From contig JAQVVW010000004.1 of the NCBI GenBank assembly GCA_028698765.1, positions 1-14,721 of the forward strand: a stretch of DNA of 14,721 nucleotides, written 5' to 3'. Every line of letters starts with the position of its first letter. The first letter of the stretch is position 1. The notes below the pieces were generated by a model that did no database searches, was not told the DNA's origin, and worked only from the letters and a program-made list of their open reading frames with translations. Position numbers and translations under genes: made by a program. The stretch is from Methanoculleus sp. Its GTDB lineage: Archaea > Halobacteriota > Methanomicrobia > Methanomicrobiales > Methanoculleaceae. Shown piece by piece: positions 1 through 6,600 of the stretch.

Positions 1-970
1 TGATGAGGTCGGCGATCTCTTTTCTGACCCTGACGACCCGCGAAGTCGAACCGCGGATTGAGAGGATACGCTGGATGAAGGGGGCCGCGATACTCCCGGT
101 GATCACGGTCGCGCGCTTCTGGACCCCGGGGAGTTTCTTCAAGAGATCGGGCTCGTGGAGGATCGCGAACGGCGACCCGATCGAGGGGTCGCCGAGCGGG
201 GTCCCGCTGATCTTCATCGAGAACTTCTCGTTTAAGTCGGTGACGAGGTCATGAAACTCGTCGACGGTATGGACCTGCTGCCCCTCGATAAGCGGCGCGT
301 TCCCCAGGATAAGCCCCTGGTCGGTCCTGTTCGCAAACCTCATCAGGATCAGGCCTTTCGCGCCCCGCTCCTCCAGCCACGCGCAGGTCTCTTCGAGGGC
401 CTCGCCGTCGTTGACCCCGGGAATGACGACTGCTGCCGCATAGACGTCGATTACGCCGCAGAGCCGGTCGAGGACCGCGAGCGAGGCCTCCGGCGTCGGG
501 TCGTGCATCCACTGCCGCCGGAGGTCGGGGTCGGCGGAAAAGACGGTGTAGGAGACCTCGGAGAGGCCGTTATCGATGAGGAACCCGGCTATATCCGGAT
601 CGTCGAACCCCTTCCCGCTGGTGTAGCCGATATGGAGCGGCGCTTCCATGCTGCCGAGCAGCTCGACGAGGTCGCGGAACTCCGGGTAGCAGCTCGGGTC
701 CCCGCCGCCGCTGATGGTGATCCGGTCGATATCGTCGCTCAGCACCTGGAGGTTTGCCAGCGTCTCGTCGGCGACGGTTCGGAGGCTTTTGAATCCTTCG
801 TACCCCTCCCGCACGCCCCGGGTGCAGTAGTCACAGCCCTTCTGGAAGGGCAGGCAGTATTTGCAGCCGAACGACGTCGTCCCCTTGACGTGTTTGAAGT
901 AGCAGTACGAACAGAATCCCCGGCAGTCGAGGCCGGGCCGGCCCCCGAGATCGACGGTGAGATGCGACAT
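1..970 (-). CDS. mmp10: Mmp10, radical SAM methyltransferase for McrA arginine (partial, 3' end outside window)
   Basis: The minus strand is open from an ATG at 970 to the left edge (323 codons, no stop). The protein begins MSHLTVDLGGRPGLDCRGFC, the hallmark opening of methanogenesis marker protein 10. Cys16, Cys20 and Cys23 form a CX3CX2C radical SAM cluster site followed by Tyr24. A second group, Cys36, Cys39, Cys46 and Cys49, can bind another metal, and an ISGGGDP motif follows. Family knowledge: Mmp10 is a cobalamin-dependent radical SAM enzyme that C-methylates an arginine near the active site of methyl-coenzyme M reductase subunit McrA. The family is about 410 residues, so roughly the last 90 are missing. 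The start is set by the conserved N-terminus; the ribosome binding site is weak. It is divergent from the UPF0248 gene. Confidence 0.92.
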   Translation of the reverse strand, partial: MSHLTVDLGGRPGLDCRGFCSYCYFKHVKGTTSFGCKYCLPFQKGCDYCTRGVREGYEGFKSLRTVADETLANLQVLSDDIDRITISGGGDPSCYPEFRDLVELLGSMEAPLHIGYTSGKGFDDPDIAGFLIDNGLSEVSYTVFSADPDLRRQWMHDPTPEASLAVLDRLCGVIDVYAAAVVIPGVNDGEALEETCAWLEERGAKGLILMRFANRTDQGLILGNAPLIEGQQVHTVDEFHDLVTDLNEKFSMKISGTPLGDPSIGSPFAILHEPDLLKKLPGVQKRATVITGSIAAPFIQRILSIRGSTSRVVRVRKEIADLI

Positions 971-1038
971 CCTGATGATACTTCTGTGCTCCTTTGTTAT
1001 GAACGTTGCAGACTCGCCCCCCGGCTCCACCTCGCGGT

Positions 1039-1109
1039 GCCGGTTCGCCGGCCGCTCGGACGTCGACGTTGTGACTGTTCCGGCGAGGAAGAGCTGCCGG
1101 CGAACCGGC
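1039..1109. repeat. 14-bp perfect inverted repeat in the mmp10/UPF0248 divergent intergenic region
   Basis: GCCGGTTCGCCGGC (1039-1052) is the exact reverse complement of GCCGGCGAACCGGC (1096-1109), with 43 bases between. Each arm is itself a small hairpin: GCCGG-TTCG-CCGGC on the left and GCCGG-CGAA-CCGGC on the right. The element lies between two divergent genes (970 and 1157), so it could be an operator, a cruciform or an RNA structure in the UPF0248 leader. The symmetry is read directly; the function is unknown. Confidence 0.7.
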
Positions 1110-1156
1110 GGCACCATTATCGTCCGGCAGGGTGAGAGTGCCGTGGAGGAGAGGGT

Positions 1157-1435
1157 ATGCGGACGAGCCACCGGCTGCTGCTCCGGCTCTATCACGACCC
1201 CGGCTACGACTTCTCGCGGGTCGAGGTCGAGTACGTCGACCGCGGGGCGCCCGGCGACCGATCGAGGGTACAGGGCGAGCGGGTCCTCGCGCTCGATGCG
1301 CAGTACCTGGAGGTGGACGCCGGGACCCATGTTGCGTGTATTCCGTATCATCGGGTCCGGCGGGTACTGTATGATGGGGAGACGGTATGGGCTGGCGGGA
1401 CCTTGAGATACACAGGGGATGCTGGAGGGGCATGA
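1157..1435 (+). CDS. UPF0248 (DUF504) family protein
   Basis: A 92-residue protein starting MRTSHRLLLRLYHDPGYDFS, with the family pattern RVEVEYVDRGAPGDRS, then LDAQYLEVDAG, IPYHRVRRVLYDG and a following VW. This matches the small archaeal UPF0248/DUF504 family of unknown function, which is about this length. A Shine-Dalgarno sequence GGAGG lies at 1145-1149, 7 bases before the ATG, and supports this start. It is divergent from mmp10 and sits just upstream of tRNA-Thr. No function should be assigned; members are often found near RNA-processing genes, but nothing in this sequence proves such a role. Confidence 0.85.
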   Translation: MRTSHRLLLRLYHDPGYDFSRVEVEYVDRGAPGDRSRVQGERVLALDAQYLEVDAGTHVACIPYHRVRRVLYDGETVWAGGTLRYTGDAGGA

Positions 1436-1451
1436 GAATTCGGGCGCCATC

Positions 1452-1459
1452 TTTTTTAG
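1452..1459 (+). promoter_or_regulatory. Box A (TATA-like) promoter of tRNA-Thr
   Basis: The sequence TTTTTTAG is centred about 30 bases upstream of the tRNA 5' end at 1486, the usual position of an archaeal TFB/TBP promoter element for a stable RNA. The ATATAA at 1475-1480 is too close to the tRNA to act as its TATA box. Confidence 0.5.
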
Positions 1460-1485
1460 CGCGGACGATCCACAATATAAGGTAT

Positions 1486-1558
1486 GCCCCAGTGGCTTAG
1501 CTGGCAGAGCGGCTGACTTGTAATCAGCAGGTCCCGAGTTCAAATCTCGGCTGGGGCT
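1486..1558 (+). tRNA. tRNA-Thr (anticodon TGT)
   Basis: A complete cloverleaf can be folded. The acceptor stem is GCCCCAG (1486-1492) with CTGGGGC (1551-1557). The D arm is at 1495-1510. The anticodon stem GCTGA/TCAGC (1512-1516/1524-1528) encloses the loop CTTGTAA with anticodon TGT at 1519-1521. A 5-base variable region precedes the T stem CCGAG/CTCGG with loop TTCAAAT. The discriminator base is T (1558), as expected for archaeal tRNA-Thr. There is no encoded CCA and no intron. It reads ACA and, by wobble, ACG. Confidence 0.97.
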
Positions 1559-1571
1559 TAACGAGTTCTAG

Positions 1572-1576
1572 TTTTT
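1572..1576 (+). terminator. T-tract terminator after tRNA-Thr
   Basis: A run of five T residues 14 bases after the tRNA end, in an AT-rich context without a hairpin, fits the T-rich intrinsic termination signals of archaea. Confidence 0.45.
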
Positions 1577-1657
1577 AATCTTCCCCAGATTGAAAGGGGT
1601 CCGTATTTTCGATACTCTGCCGTTGGTCTAACTAGCGGACATATCATAGCGCAAACA

Positions 1658-1696
1658 TGGAATACTGGTGTCCAGAATTCCAAAACCAGTATTCCA
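1658..1696. repeat. Three-unit repeat with 12-bp perfect inverted repeat
   Basis: TGGAATACTGGT (1658-1669) is the exact reverse complement of ACCAGTATTCCA (1685-1696). Inside the 15-base loop is a third, nearly identical unit, CCAGAATTCCA (1672-1682). The first unit can therefore pair either with the near unit (3-base loop, one A-A mismatch) or with the far unit (perfect). The near and far units are also direct repeats 14 bases apart. The stretch 1559-1818 otherwise holds no convincing gene. It could be a regulator-binding array for the downstream toxin-antitoxin module, an RNA switch, or a relic of a small mobile element. Confidence 0.65.
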
Positions 1697-1782
1697 GGGT
1701 CTATCTCCGTCATGATACTCGTCGCCCATTGTGTCCAGTAAAGCATCTACGTCCCGCAAACCTTTCAGAACGCCCGTCCCAT

Positions 1783-1805
1783 GTTGTTATATATACTTAT
1801 ACAAC
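1783..1805 (+). promoter_or_regulatory. TATA box of the toxin-antitoxin operon, flanked by a short inverted repeat
   Basis: TTATATATA at 1787-1795 is a strong archaeal TATA box. Transcription would begin about 25 bases downstream, near 1816, almost at the ATG at 1819, giving a leaderless or nearly leaderless mRNA. GTTGT (1783-1787) and ACAAC (1801-1805) flank the box symmetrically. This could be an operator for autorepression by the antitoxin, as is usual for such modules; that role is inferred. Confidence 0.6.
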
Positions 1806-1818
1806 TAACCGGTCACTC

Positions 1819-2091
1819 ATGCCAGCGTGTAGCCATGGCACGCACAGCCCCCGGCTCGACACGATTCTGATGGTCGAGGAGTTCATCCGGGAGCACAGCG
1901 GCGAATACCGGCGGCGGGCCTTATGGGAGAGCCTGCCGAAGAGAATGATGTACCAGACGTTCAAGGCGGTCCTCGAATATCTTGAGGAGTCAGGGAAGAT
2001 AGCAAGCGATTCACAGGGAAAGATCTGCTGGATTCACAACCCGGAGTTAGTCCGGAAGTATGCACTGCGTGAAGACCTGCGGATCCGATGA
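1819..2091 (+). CDS. Putative antitoxin, winged-helix-like DNA-binding protein
   Basis: A 90-residue protein. Its core, from about residue 17, starts LDTILMVEEFIREHSGEYRR and contains SLPKRMMYQTFKAVLEYLEESGKI, then GKICWIHNPELVRKY. The helix pattern followed by a short beta wing resembles a winged helix. Euryarchaeal genomes carry similar small proteins directly before RelE-like toxins. The reading frame stays open upstream to 1657, but the TATA box at 1787-1795 and the family core favour the ATG at 1819. There is no Shine-Dalgarno sequence, as expected for a leaderless mRNA. Its stop overlaps the next gene's start (ATGA, 2088-2091), so the two are translationally coupled. The antitoxin role is inferred from the partner; the DNA-binding fold is inferred from sequence pattern. 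Confidence 0.75.
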   Translation: MPACSHGTHSPRLDTILMVEEFIREHSGEYRRRALWESLPKRMMYQTFKAVLEYLEESGKIASDSQGKICWIHNPELVRKYALREDLRIR

Positions 2092-2420
2092 AGTGCCGAA
2101 TCTATTTTGCGGATGAGCAGGTGCAGGGGGCCTTCATGGCCCTCAAGGCCTCCCGGGACCCCGGAGATCAGCGGTTAGCCGGGCTGCTGGATCAGGCTCT
2201 CGACAGAATCTCGGCGGACGCCTTCTGCGGGATCCAGGTGCCAAAGAAACTGATCCCGAAAGACTACCACAAGAGGCACGGACCACTGGAAAATCTCTGG
2301 AAATACAATCTCACCCGTTCATGGCGGCTCATGTATACCGTAGCCAGTGACGGCGACACAATCGCGGTCATCATCGAGTGGCTGGACCATACCGACTATA
2401 ATCGCCGGTTTGGGTACTGA
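2088..2420 (+). CDS. RelE-superfamily toxin (putative mRNA interferase)
   Basis: A 110-residue protein with the C-terminal layout of archaeal RelE/ParE-like toxins: GPLENLWKYNLTRSWRLMYT, then the strand IAVIIEWLDH, ending DYNRRFGY. In the family, basic residues such as the Arg of SWRLMY and the C-terminal Arg/Tyr residues contribute to ribosome-dependent mRNA cleavage. The start overlaps the antitoxin stop by four bases, the classic type II arrangement. The frame is intact and full length, so the module may be active. The pair sits just downstream of a tRNA gene, a common landing site for acquired DNA. Toxin activity is inferred from the family; a diverged, non-toxic RelE fold remains possible. 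Confidence 0.8.
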   Translation: MKCRIYFADEQVQGAFMALKASRDPGDQRLAGLLDQALDRISADAFCGIQVPKKLIPKDYHKRHGPLENLWKYNLTRSWRLMYTVASDGDTIAVIIEWLDHTDYNRRFGY

Positions 2421-2741
2421 GTGTAATCACGGCAGAATTGGTATGCGCACAACCTCCGGCATCTGGCTGGTGCGGGCTGTGCTCGACGCCCTGTGCCCAA
2501 CGTGCGATGTGCTGTCGCAGTGGTACAACCGCGATCAGGCCCGGTATCTCATGCTTATTCATGCAAAAGGCCTTCCGGACGTGCTGTCCTGGTGCAACCA
2601 GCTCCTATCGGACCACCGGCGGCGATTCCAGGCCCAGCCGGGCCGGGATGGCGTCTCTTTCGGGCCACTCTGAGCCCGAAGACCGGGTCGCACCCCCACC
2701 CCATCGCAGCTCTTTTCACCCGACCGCACCCATATATATAC
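2421..2741. other. Gene-poor stretch between the toxin gene and purL
   Basis: No convincing gene lies in these 321 bases. An ATG at 2443 opens a 76-codon frame (2443-2673) with no recognisable family, no Shine-Dalgarno and no TATA box at a fitting distance, so it is not called. A 7-bp hairpin, TTCGGGC (2659-2665) with GCCCGAA (2674-2680), could end the toxin transcript, but no T-run follows directly. The 3' end carries the TATA-like element before purL. Confidence 0.5.
2731..2740 (+). promoter_or_regulatory. TATA-like element abutting the purL start codon
   Basis: CATATATATA ends one base before the ATGG at 2742 region. An archaeal TATA box here would start transcription near 2757-2760, inside the assigned gene, where no in-frame ATG, GTG or TTG lies. 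Either the element is not the purL promoter, or initiation spacing is unusual. The position is seen directly; its role is uncertain. Confidence 0.35.
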
Positions 2742-5690
2742 ATGGCCTCTCACGTCCACCGGATAGAGGTACACTATTCCCGCGATCCACGGCTACAGAC
2801 GCGTACCGAGAGGTTCCGCTCGCCGGGCATCCCCCTGCGCGAGCTGCATCTCGTCGACGTCTATACCATAGCGACCTCTCAGAGGGACTTCTCCCCCGAC
2901 GAGCTCTCGCAGATCGGTGCGCAGCTCAGCAACCCCGTTGTCCAGCGGTACTCCGTAGACCGGCCGACGACGGAGGCCGACTTCGATTACGCGATCGAGG
3001 TCGGGTTCCTCCCCGGCGTCACCGACAACGCCGGGACGACGGCAAAGCAGACCATCGAGGATTACTTCGGGTTCCGGTTCGGCGAAGGGGAGGCGGTCTT
3101 CTCGTCGCAGCTCTACCTCGTCGCCGGCGACCTGACCCCCGAATCCCTGCAGAGGCTTACAACGGCTCTCGCAAACCCGCTCGTCAACCAGGTTCATGTA
3201 AAAAGCCGCGAGGAGTACGGTGAGACGGGGATGGACACGATCACGCCCTTCGTCCGCCTCGACGAACTCCAGGCGGCCGGGACCGTGAACCTCGACCTCC
3301 CCGACGCGGACCTCGCACGCATCGGGAAAGAGGGTATCATCGACCCCGAGACCGGGGAGCGGCGGGGACCGCTCGCGCTTGACCTCGCCCAGCTCCACGC
3401 AATACGGGACTACTTCCGGGGGCTTGGCCGGAGGCCGACGGACGTCGAGCTCGAGTCGCTCGCCCAGACCTGGAGCGAGCACTGCAAGCACACCATCTTT
3501 GCCTCGGCGATGGACGACGATCTGCCGAGAGGGCTCTACAAGACCTGCATCCAGGCGGCCACCAACACGATCCGCAAGGAGAAGGGCGAGAACGACATCT
3601 GCGTCTCGGTCTTCACCGACAACTCCGGCGCCATCGTCTTCGACGACGAGCACCTCGTGACCTGCAAGGTCGAGACCCACAACTCCCCCTCGGCCCTCGA
3701 CCCCTTCGGCGGCGCCCTCACCGGCATCGTAGGAGTGAACCGGGACACGATCGGCTTTGGCCTCGGCGCCAAGCCCTGCATCAACATCTACGGCTACTGC
3801 GTCGGCGACCCCGATACCGATCCGGCCCTCTTCCGCGGGAAGAACCGGACAAACCCCATCCTCCCCCCCCGGAGGATCTTTGAGGGCGTCATCAGCGGCG
3901 TCGGCGTGGGCGGCAACTGCTCCGGCATCCCGACGCCGCAGGGCTGGTGCTACTTCCACGACCGGTATGTGGGTAAACCCCTCGTCTTTGCGGGCACGGT
4001 CGGCGTGATGCCGCGTGCCCGTAACGGGAAACCACTCCACGAGAAACAGGCCCTCCCCGGCGACCTCATCGTCATGGTGGGCGGCCGGGTCGGCAAGGAC
4101 GGGATCCACGGGGCCACCTTCTCGTCGGAGGCCCTCGACCCGGCAAGCCCCGTGACCGCGGTCCAGATCGGCGACCCGATCACCCAGAAGAAGTTCTCGG
4201 ACGTCATCGTCAAAGAGGCCCGCGACCTCGACCTCTACCGGAGCATCACCGACAACGGGGCGGGAGGACTCTCCTGCTCCGTCGCGGAGATGGCGAAGGA
4301 GTCGGGCGGGTGCCACGTCCTCCTCGACCGCGTGCCCCTGAAATACCCCGGCATGGCGCCGTGGGAGATCTGGATCTCCGAGTCGCAGGAGCGGATGACG
4401 CTCGCCGTCCCGGAGGAGAAGGTCGAGGCGTTCATGGACCTTATGAAGAAGAGGGAGGTCGAGGCCACCGTCATCGGGACGTTCACCGATACCCGCAGGT
4501 GCGTCGTGGAATACAACGGCGAGACTGTTATGGACGTCGACCTCGACTTCCTCCACGACGGCCTCCCAAAGAAGCACCTCATAACGAGGCCTCCGGCGGC
4601 AATCCCTGCCGACCCCGTGCCTGCGTGCCCGGAGCGGCTCGACGACCTCCTCCTTAGCATGCTCGGGCGGAAGAACATCTGCTCAAAAGAGTTCATCTCG
4701 ACCCGGTACGACCATACCGTCCAGGGCGGGCACGTCCTCGGCCCGGTCCAGGGGAGCGGGCGGGTCCAGGCCGTTGCCACGCTGACGAAGGTCGTCCCCG
4801 GCTCGATGAAGGGCGTGGGGCTCTCGCAGGGCCTCTTCCCGCTCTATACGGAGCTCGACCCCTACCGCATGGCCGTTGCCGCGATCGATGCGGCGATCCG
4901 GGGCCTGATAGCGATAGGGGTTCCGATGGACACCATCGCGCTCCTTGACAACTTCTGCTGGTGCTCCTCCGACGAGCCCGAGAGGCTCTGGCAGCTCAAG
5001 CGCGCTGCGCTCGGCTGCCGTGACGGCGCGGTCGGGTTCGGCACGCCGTACATCTCCGGCAAGGACAGCATGTATAACGACTTCTCGGGATTCGACGCGG
5101 AATCTAACCCCGTCAAGGTCTCCGTCCTCCCGACCCTCCTCATCTCCTCGATAGGGGTCCACCCCGACGTCACCACCGCGGTATCGATGGACGCGAAGTT
5201 CGACGGCGACCTCGTCTACGTCGTCGGGGAGACCGGAGAGGAACTCGGCGGGTCGGATTACCTCGCGCACCTCGGCATCGAGGGAGGTGCGGTCCCGGCC
5301 CTCGAGATCGAGGAGGCAAAGGCGCGGTATGAGAGGATGACCGACGCGATCGAGAGAGAACTCGTCGCATCCGCTTTCCCGGTGACGCACGGGGGCCTCC
5401 TCGTCGCCCTCGCAAAGGCCGCGATCGCAGGAAGGGTCGGCATGGATATCGCCATACCCGGCGAGATGCGCCCGGACTGCTACCTCTTCTCGGAGTCGCT
5501 CGGCCGGTTTGTCGTCACGGTCGCCCCCGCTGACCGGGAAGCGTTTGAGGAGATCTTCGGCGGCGACGCACACCTCCTCGGCCGCGTCGACGGCACGGCC
5601 TTCCGGGTCTCGGCGGGAGAAAAGACCCTCATCGAGCAGCCCATCACAGCGATGGAGGCTGCATATAAGGCACCTTTCGGGGGGTACTGA
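2742..5690 (+). CDS. purL: Phosphoribosylformylglycinamidine (FGAM) synthase, synthetase subunit with fused PurS-like domain
   Basis: A 982-residue cytosolic enzyme of de novo purine synthesis. It converts FGAR, ATP and ammonia (from glutamine via PurQ) to FGAM. The N-terminus has two PurS-like repeats (about residues 6-72 and 82-153; compare NPVVQRYSV with NPLVNQVHV). The catalytic core follows, with TWSEHCKH (243-250), VETHNSPSA (310-318), GKDGIHGATFSSE (from 451), DNGAGGLSC (from 504), SGKDSMYNDF (near 772) and VTHGGL (from 881). It is longer than the small PurL (about 720) and lacks the C-terminal amidotransferase of the fused bacterial enzyme, which is supplied by purQ one base downstream. 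The frame is open upstream to 2493, but those residues look non-coding; no Shine-Dalgarno precedes 2742, so the exact start is less sure than the identity. Confidence 0.95.
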   Translation: MASHVHRIEVHYSRDPRLQTRTERFRSPGIPLRELHLVDVYTIATSQRDFSPDELSQIGAQLSNPVVQRYSVDRPTTEADFDYAIEVGFLPGVTDNAGTTAKQTIEDYFGFRFGEGEAVFSSQLYLVAGDLTPESLQRLTTALANPLVNQVHVKSREEYGETGMDTITPFVRLDELQAAGTVNLDLPDADLARIGKEGIIDPETGERRGPLALDLAQLHAIRDYFRGLGRRPTDVELESLAQTWSEHCKHTIFASAMDDDLPRGLYKTCIQAATNTIRKEKGENDICVSVFTDNSGAIVFDDEHLVTCKVETHNSPSALDPFGGALTGIVGVNRDTIGFGLGAKPCINIYGYCVGDPDTDPALFRGKNRTNPILPPRRIFEGVISGVGVGGNCSGIPTPQGWCYFHDRYVGKPLVFAGTVGVMPRARNGKPLHEKQALPGDLIVMVGGRVGKDGIHGATFSSEALDPASPVTAVQIGDPITQKKFSDVIVKEARDLDLYRSITDNGAGGLSCSVAEMAKESGGCHVLLDRVPLKYPGMAPWEIWISESQERMTLAVPEEKVEAFMDLMKKREVEATVIGTFTDTRRCVVEYNGETVMDVDLDFLHDGLPKKHLITRPPAAIPADPVPACPERLDDLLLSMLGRKNICSKEFISTRYDHTVQGGHVLGPVQGSGRVQAVATLTKVVPGSMKGVGLSQGLFPLYTELDPYRMAVAAIDAAIRGLIAIGVPMDTIALLDNFCWCSSDEPERLWQLKRAALGCRDGAVGFGTPYISGKDSMYNDFSGFDAESNPVKVSVLPTLLISSIGVHPDVTTAVSMDAKFDGDLVYVVGETGEELGGSDYLAHLGIEGGAVPALEIEEAKARYERMTDAIERELVASAFPVTHGGLLVALAKAAIAGRVGMDIAIPGEMRPDCYLFSESLGRFVVTVAPADREAFEEIFGGDAHLLGRVDGTAFRVSAGEKTLIEQPITAMEAAYKAPFGGY

Positions 5691-5691
5691 G

Positions 5692-6507
5692 ATGGCTACT
5701 ATCAAGACCCCGGCAAAGGCCCTCATCATGAGCGGCTACGGTATCAACTCCGAGATGGAGACCAGGGAAGCCCTGATGCGGGCCGGCATGGCATCCGATA
5801 TCGTCCATATCAACGACCTCATCGCGGGGGAGAAGGTCCTCTCCGACTACCGGCTGATGGTCTTCCCCGGCGGGTTCTCCTACGGCGACGACACGGGCGC
5901 CGGCAACGCTTACGCAAACCGCGTCCGGAACAACCTCTCAAGCGACGTCAAAGAGTTCCTCGCAGGAGACAACCTCGTCCTCGGCATCTGCAACGGGTTC
6001 CAGATCCTCGCAAACCTCGGCCTCGTCCCCGCGTTCGAGCAGGACCGTCCACGGGATATCGCCCTGATGCCGAACCGGAAGGGCGTGCTGGAGTGTCGCT
6101 TCGTCACGCTCAAACCTGCTGCGGAGAACCTCTGGACGAAGGGCATCACGCACCTCTACTGCCCGGTCTCCCACGGCGAAGGGAACTTCTCCTGCTCGGA
6201 AAAGACCTTAAAAAGGATCGAGCGCGAGAACATGGTCGCGTTCCGCTACTGCCGCGACGACCTCTCCCCCGCGGGAGGGGAGTATCCCTACAACCCGAAC
6301 GGTTCGCTCGCGGACATCGCCGGGATAACCTCGGCGGACGGCCGGGTCCTCGGCCTGATGCCGCATCCCGAACGGGCCATGGAGTTCGTGAACCTCTACG
6401 ACTGGCCGACCCAAAAAGAGCGCTTGCGGCGCGAGGGAAAACCCCTGCCCACCGGGTCGATGAACATGCAGATCTTCCGGAACATCGTTGCATACTTCGG
6501 GGAGTAG
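5692..6507 (+). CDS. purQ: FGAM synthase, glutamine amidotransferase subunit
   Basis: A 271-residue class I glutamine amidotransferase that releases ammonia from glutamine and passes it to PurL. The nucleophile is Cys100 in GICNGFQILANLGL. The partner His225 and Glu227 lie in LMPHPERAME near the C-terminus. The opening KALIMSGYGINSEMETREAL and MVFPGGFSYGDD are typical of PurQ. At about 270 residues it is the long form, closer to the C-terminal domain of large fused PurL than to the roughly 225-residue Bacillus PurQ. This matches the long PurL next to it. The ATG follows the purL stop by one base, with a G-rich run at 5679-5684 as a likely ribosome binding site, so the two genes form an operon with coupled translation. 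Confidence 0.96.
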   Translation: MATIKTPAKALIMSGYGINSEMETREALMRAGMASDIVHINDLIAGEKVLSDYRLMVFPGGFSYGDDTGAGNAYANRVRNNLSSDVKEFLAGDNLVLGICNGFQILANLGLVPAFEQDRPRDIALMPNRKGVLECRFVTLKPAAENLWTKGITHLYCPVSHGEGNFSCSEKTLKRIERENMVAFRYCRDDLSPAGGEYPYNPNGSLADIAGITSADGRVLGLMPHPERAMEFVNLYDWPTQKERLRREGKPLPTGSMNMQIFRNIVAYFGE

Positions 6508-6566
6508 CCCCGTTGAGAGTCTACCCCGGAGCCTCGATGAGACCCCGGTGAGGGGGGCGGAGACGG

Positions 6567-6588
6567 CCCGGGCTCCCTTCGGCCCGGG
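6567..6588. terminator. Hairpin between convergent purQ and hydrolase genes
   Basis: CCCGGGC (6567-6573) pairs perfectly with GCCCGGG (6582-6588) around an 8-base loop, extended by two G-T pairs (6565-6566 with 6589-6590). A pyrimidine-rich stretch TTCTCTGCCCTTTC follows on the plus strand. Its place between two convergent genes suggests a shared transcription end. Confidence 0.5.
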
Positions 6589-6600
6589 TTCTCTGCCCTT

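Noticed and set aside
251..1135. 294-codon plus-strand frame at the left end
   Set aside because: It lies opposite mmp10, whose protein is clearly conserved; the plus-strand translation has no family resemblance.
1475..1480. ATATAA just before tRNA-Thr as its promoter
   Set aside because: It is only about 6 bases from the tRNA 5' end; TTTTTTAG at 1452-1459 has the right spacing.
1657..1818. N-terminal extension of the antitoxin from ATG 1657
   Set aside because: The strong TATA box at 1787-1795 lies inside it, and the translated extension overlaps the inverted repeat and looks non-coding.
2443..2673. Possible 76-residue gene between the toxin gene and purL
   Set aside because: No Shine-Dalgarno sequence, no suitably placed TATA box and no recognisable family; described as part of the gene-poor stretch instead.
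2793..4577. Long open frame (594 codons) on the minus strand opposite purL
   Set aside because: It is antisense to a gene with unmistakable FGAM synthase motifs; long antisense frames arise from codon bias in GC-rich DNA, and its translation is low-complexity with no recognisable motifs.
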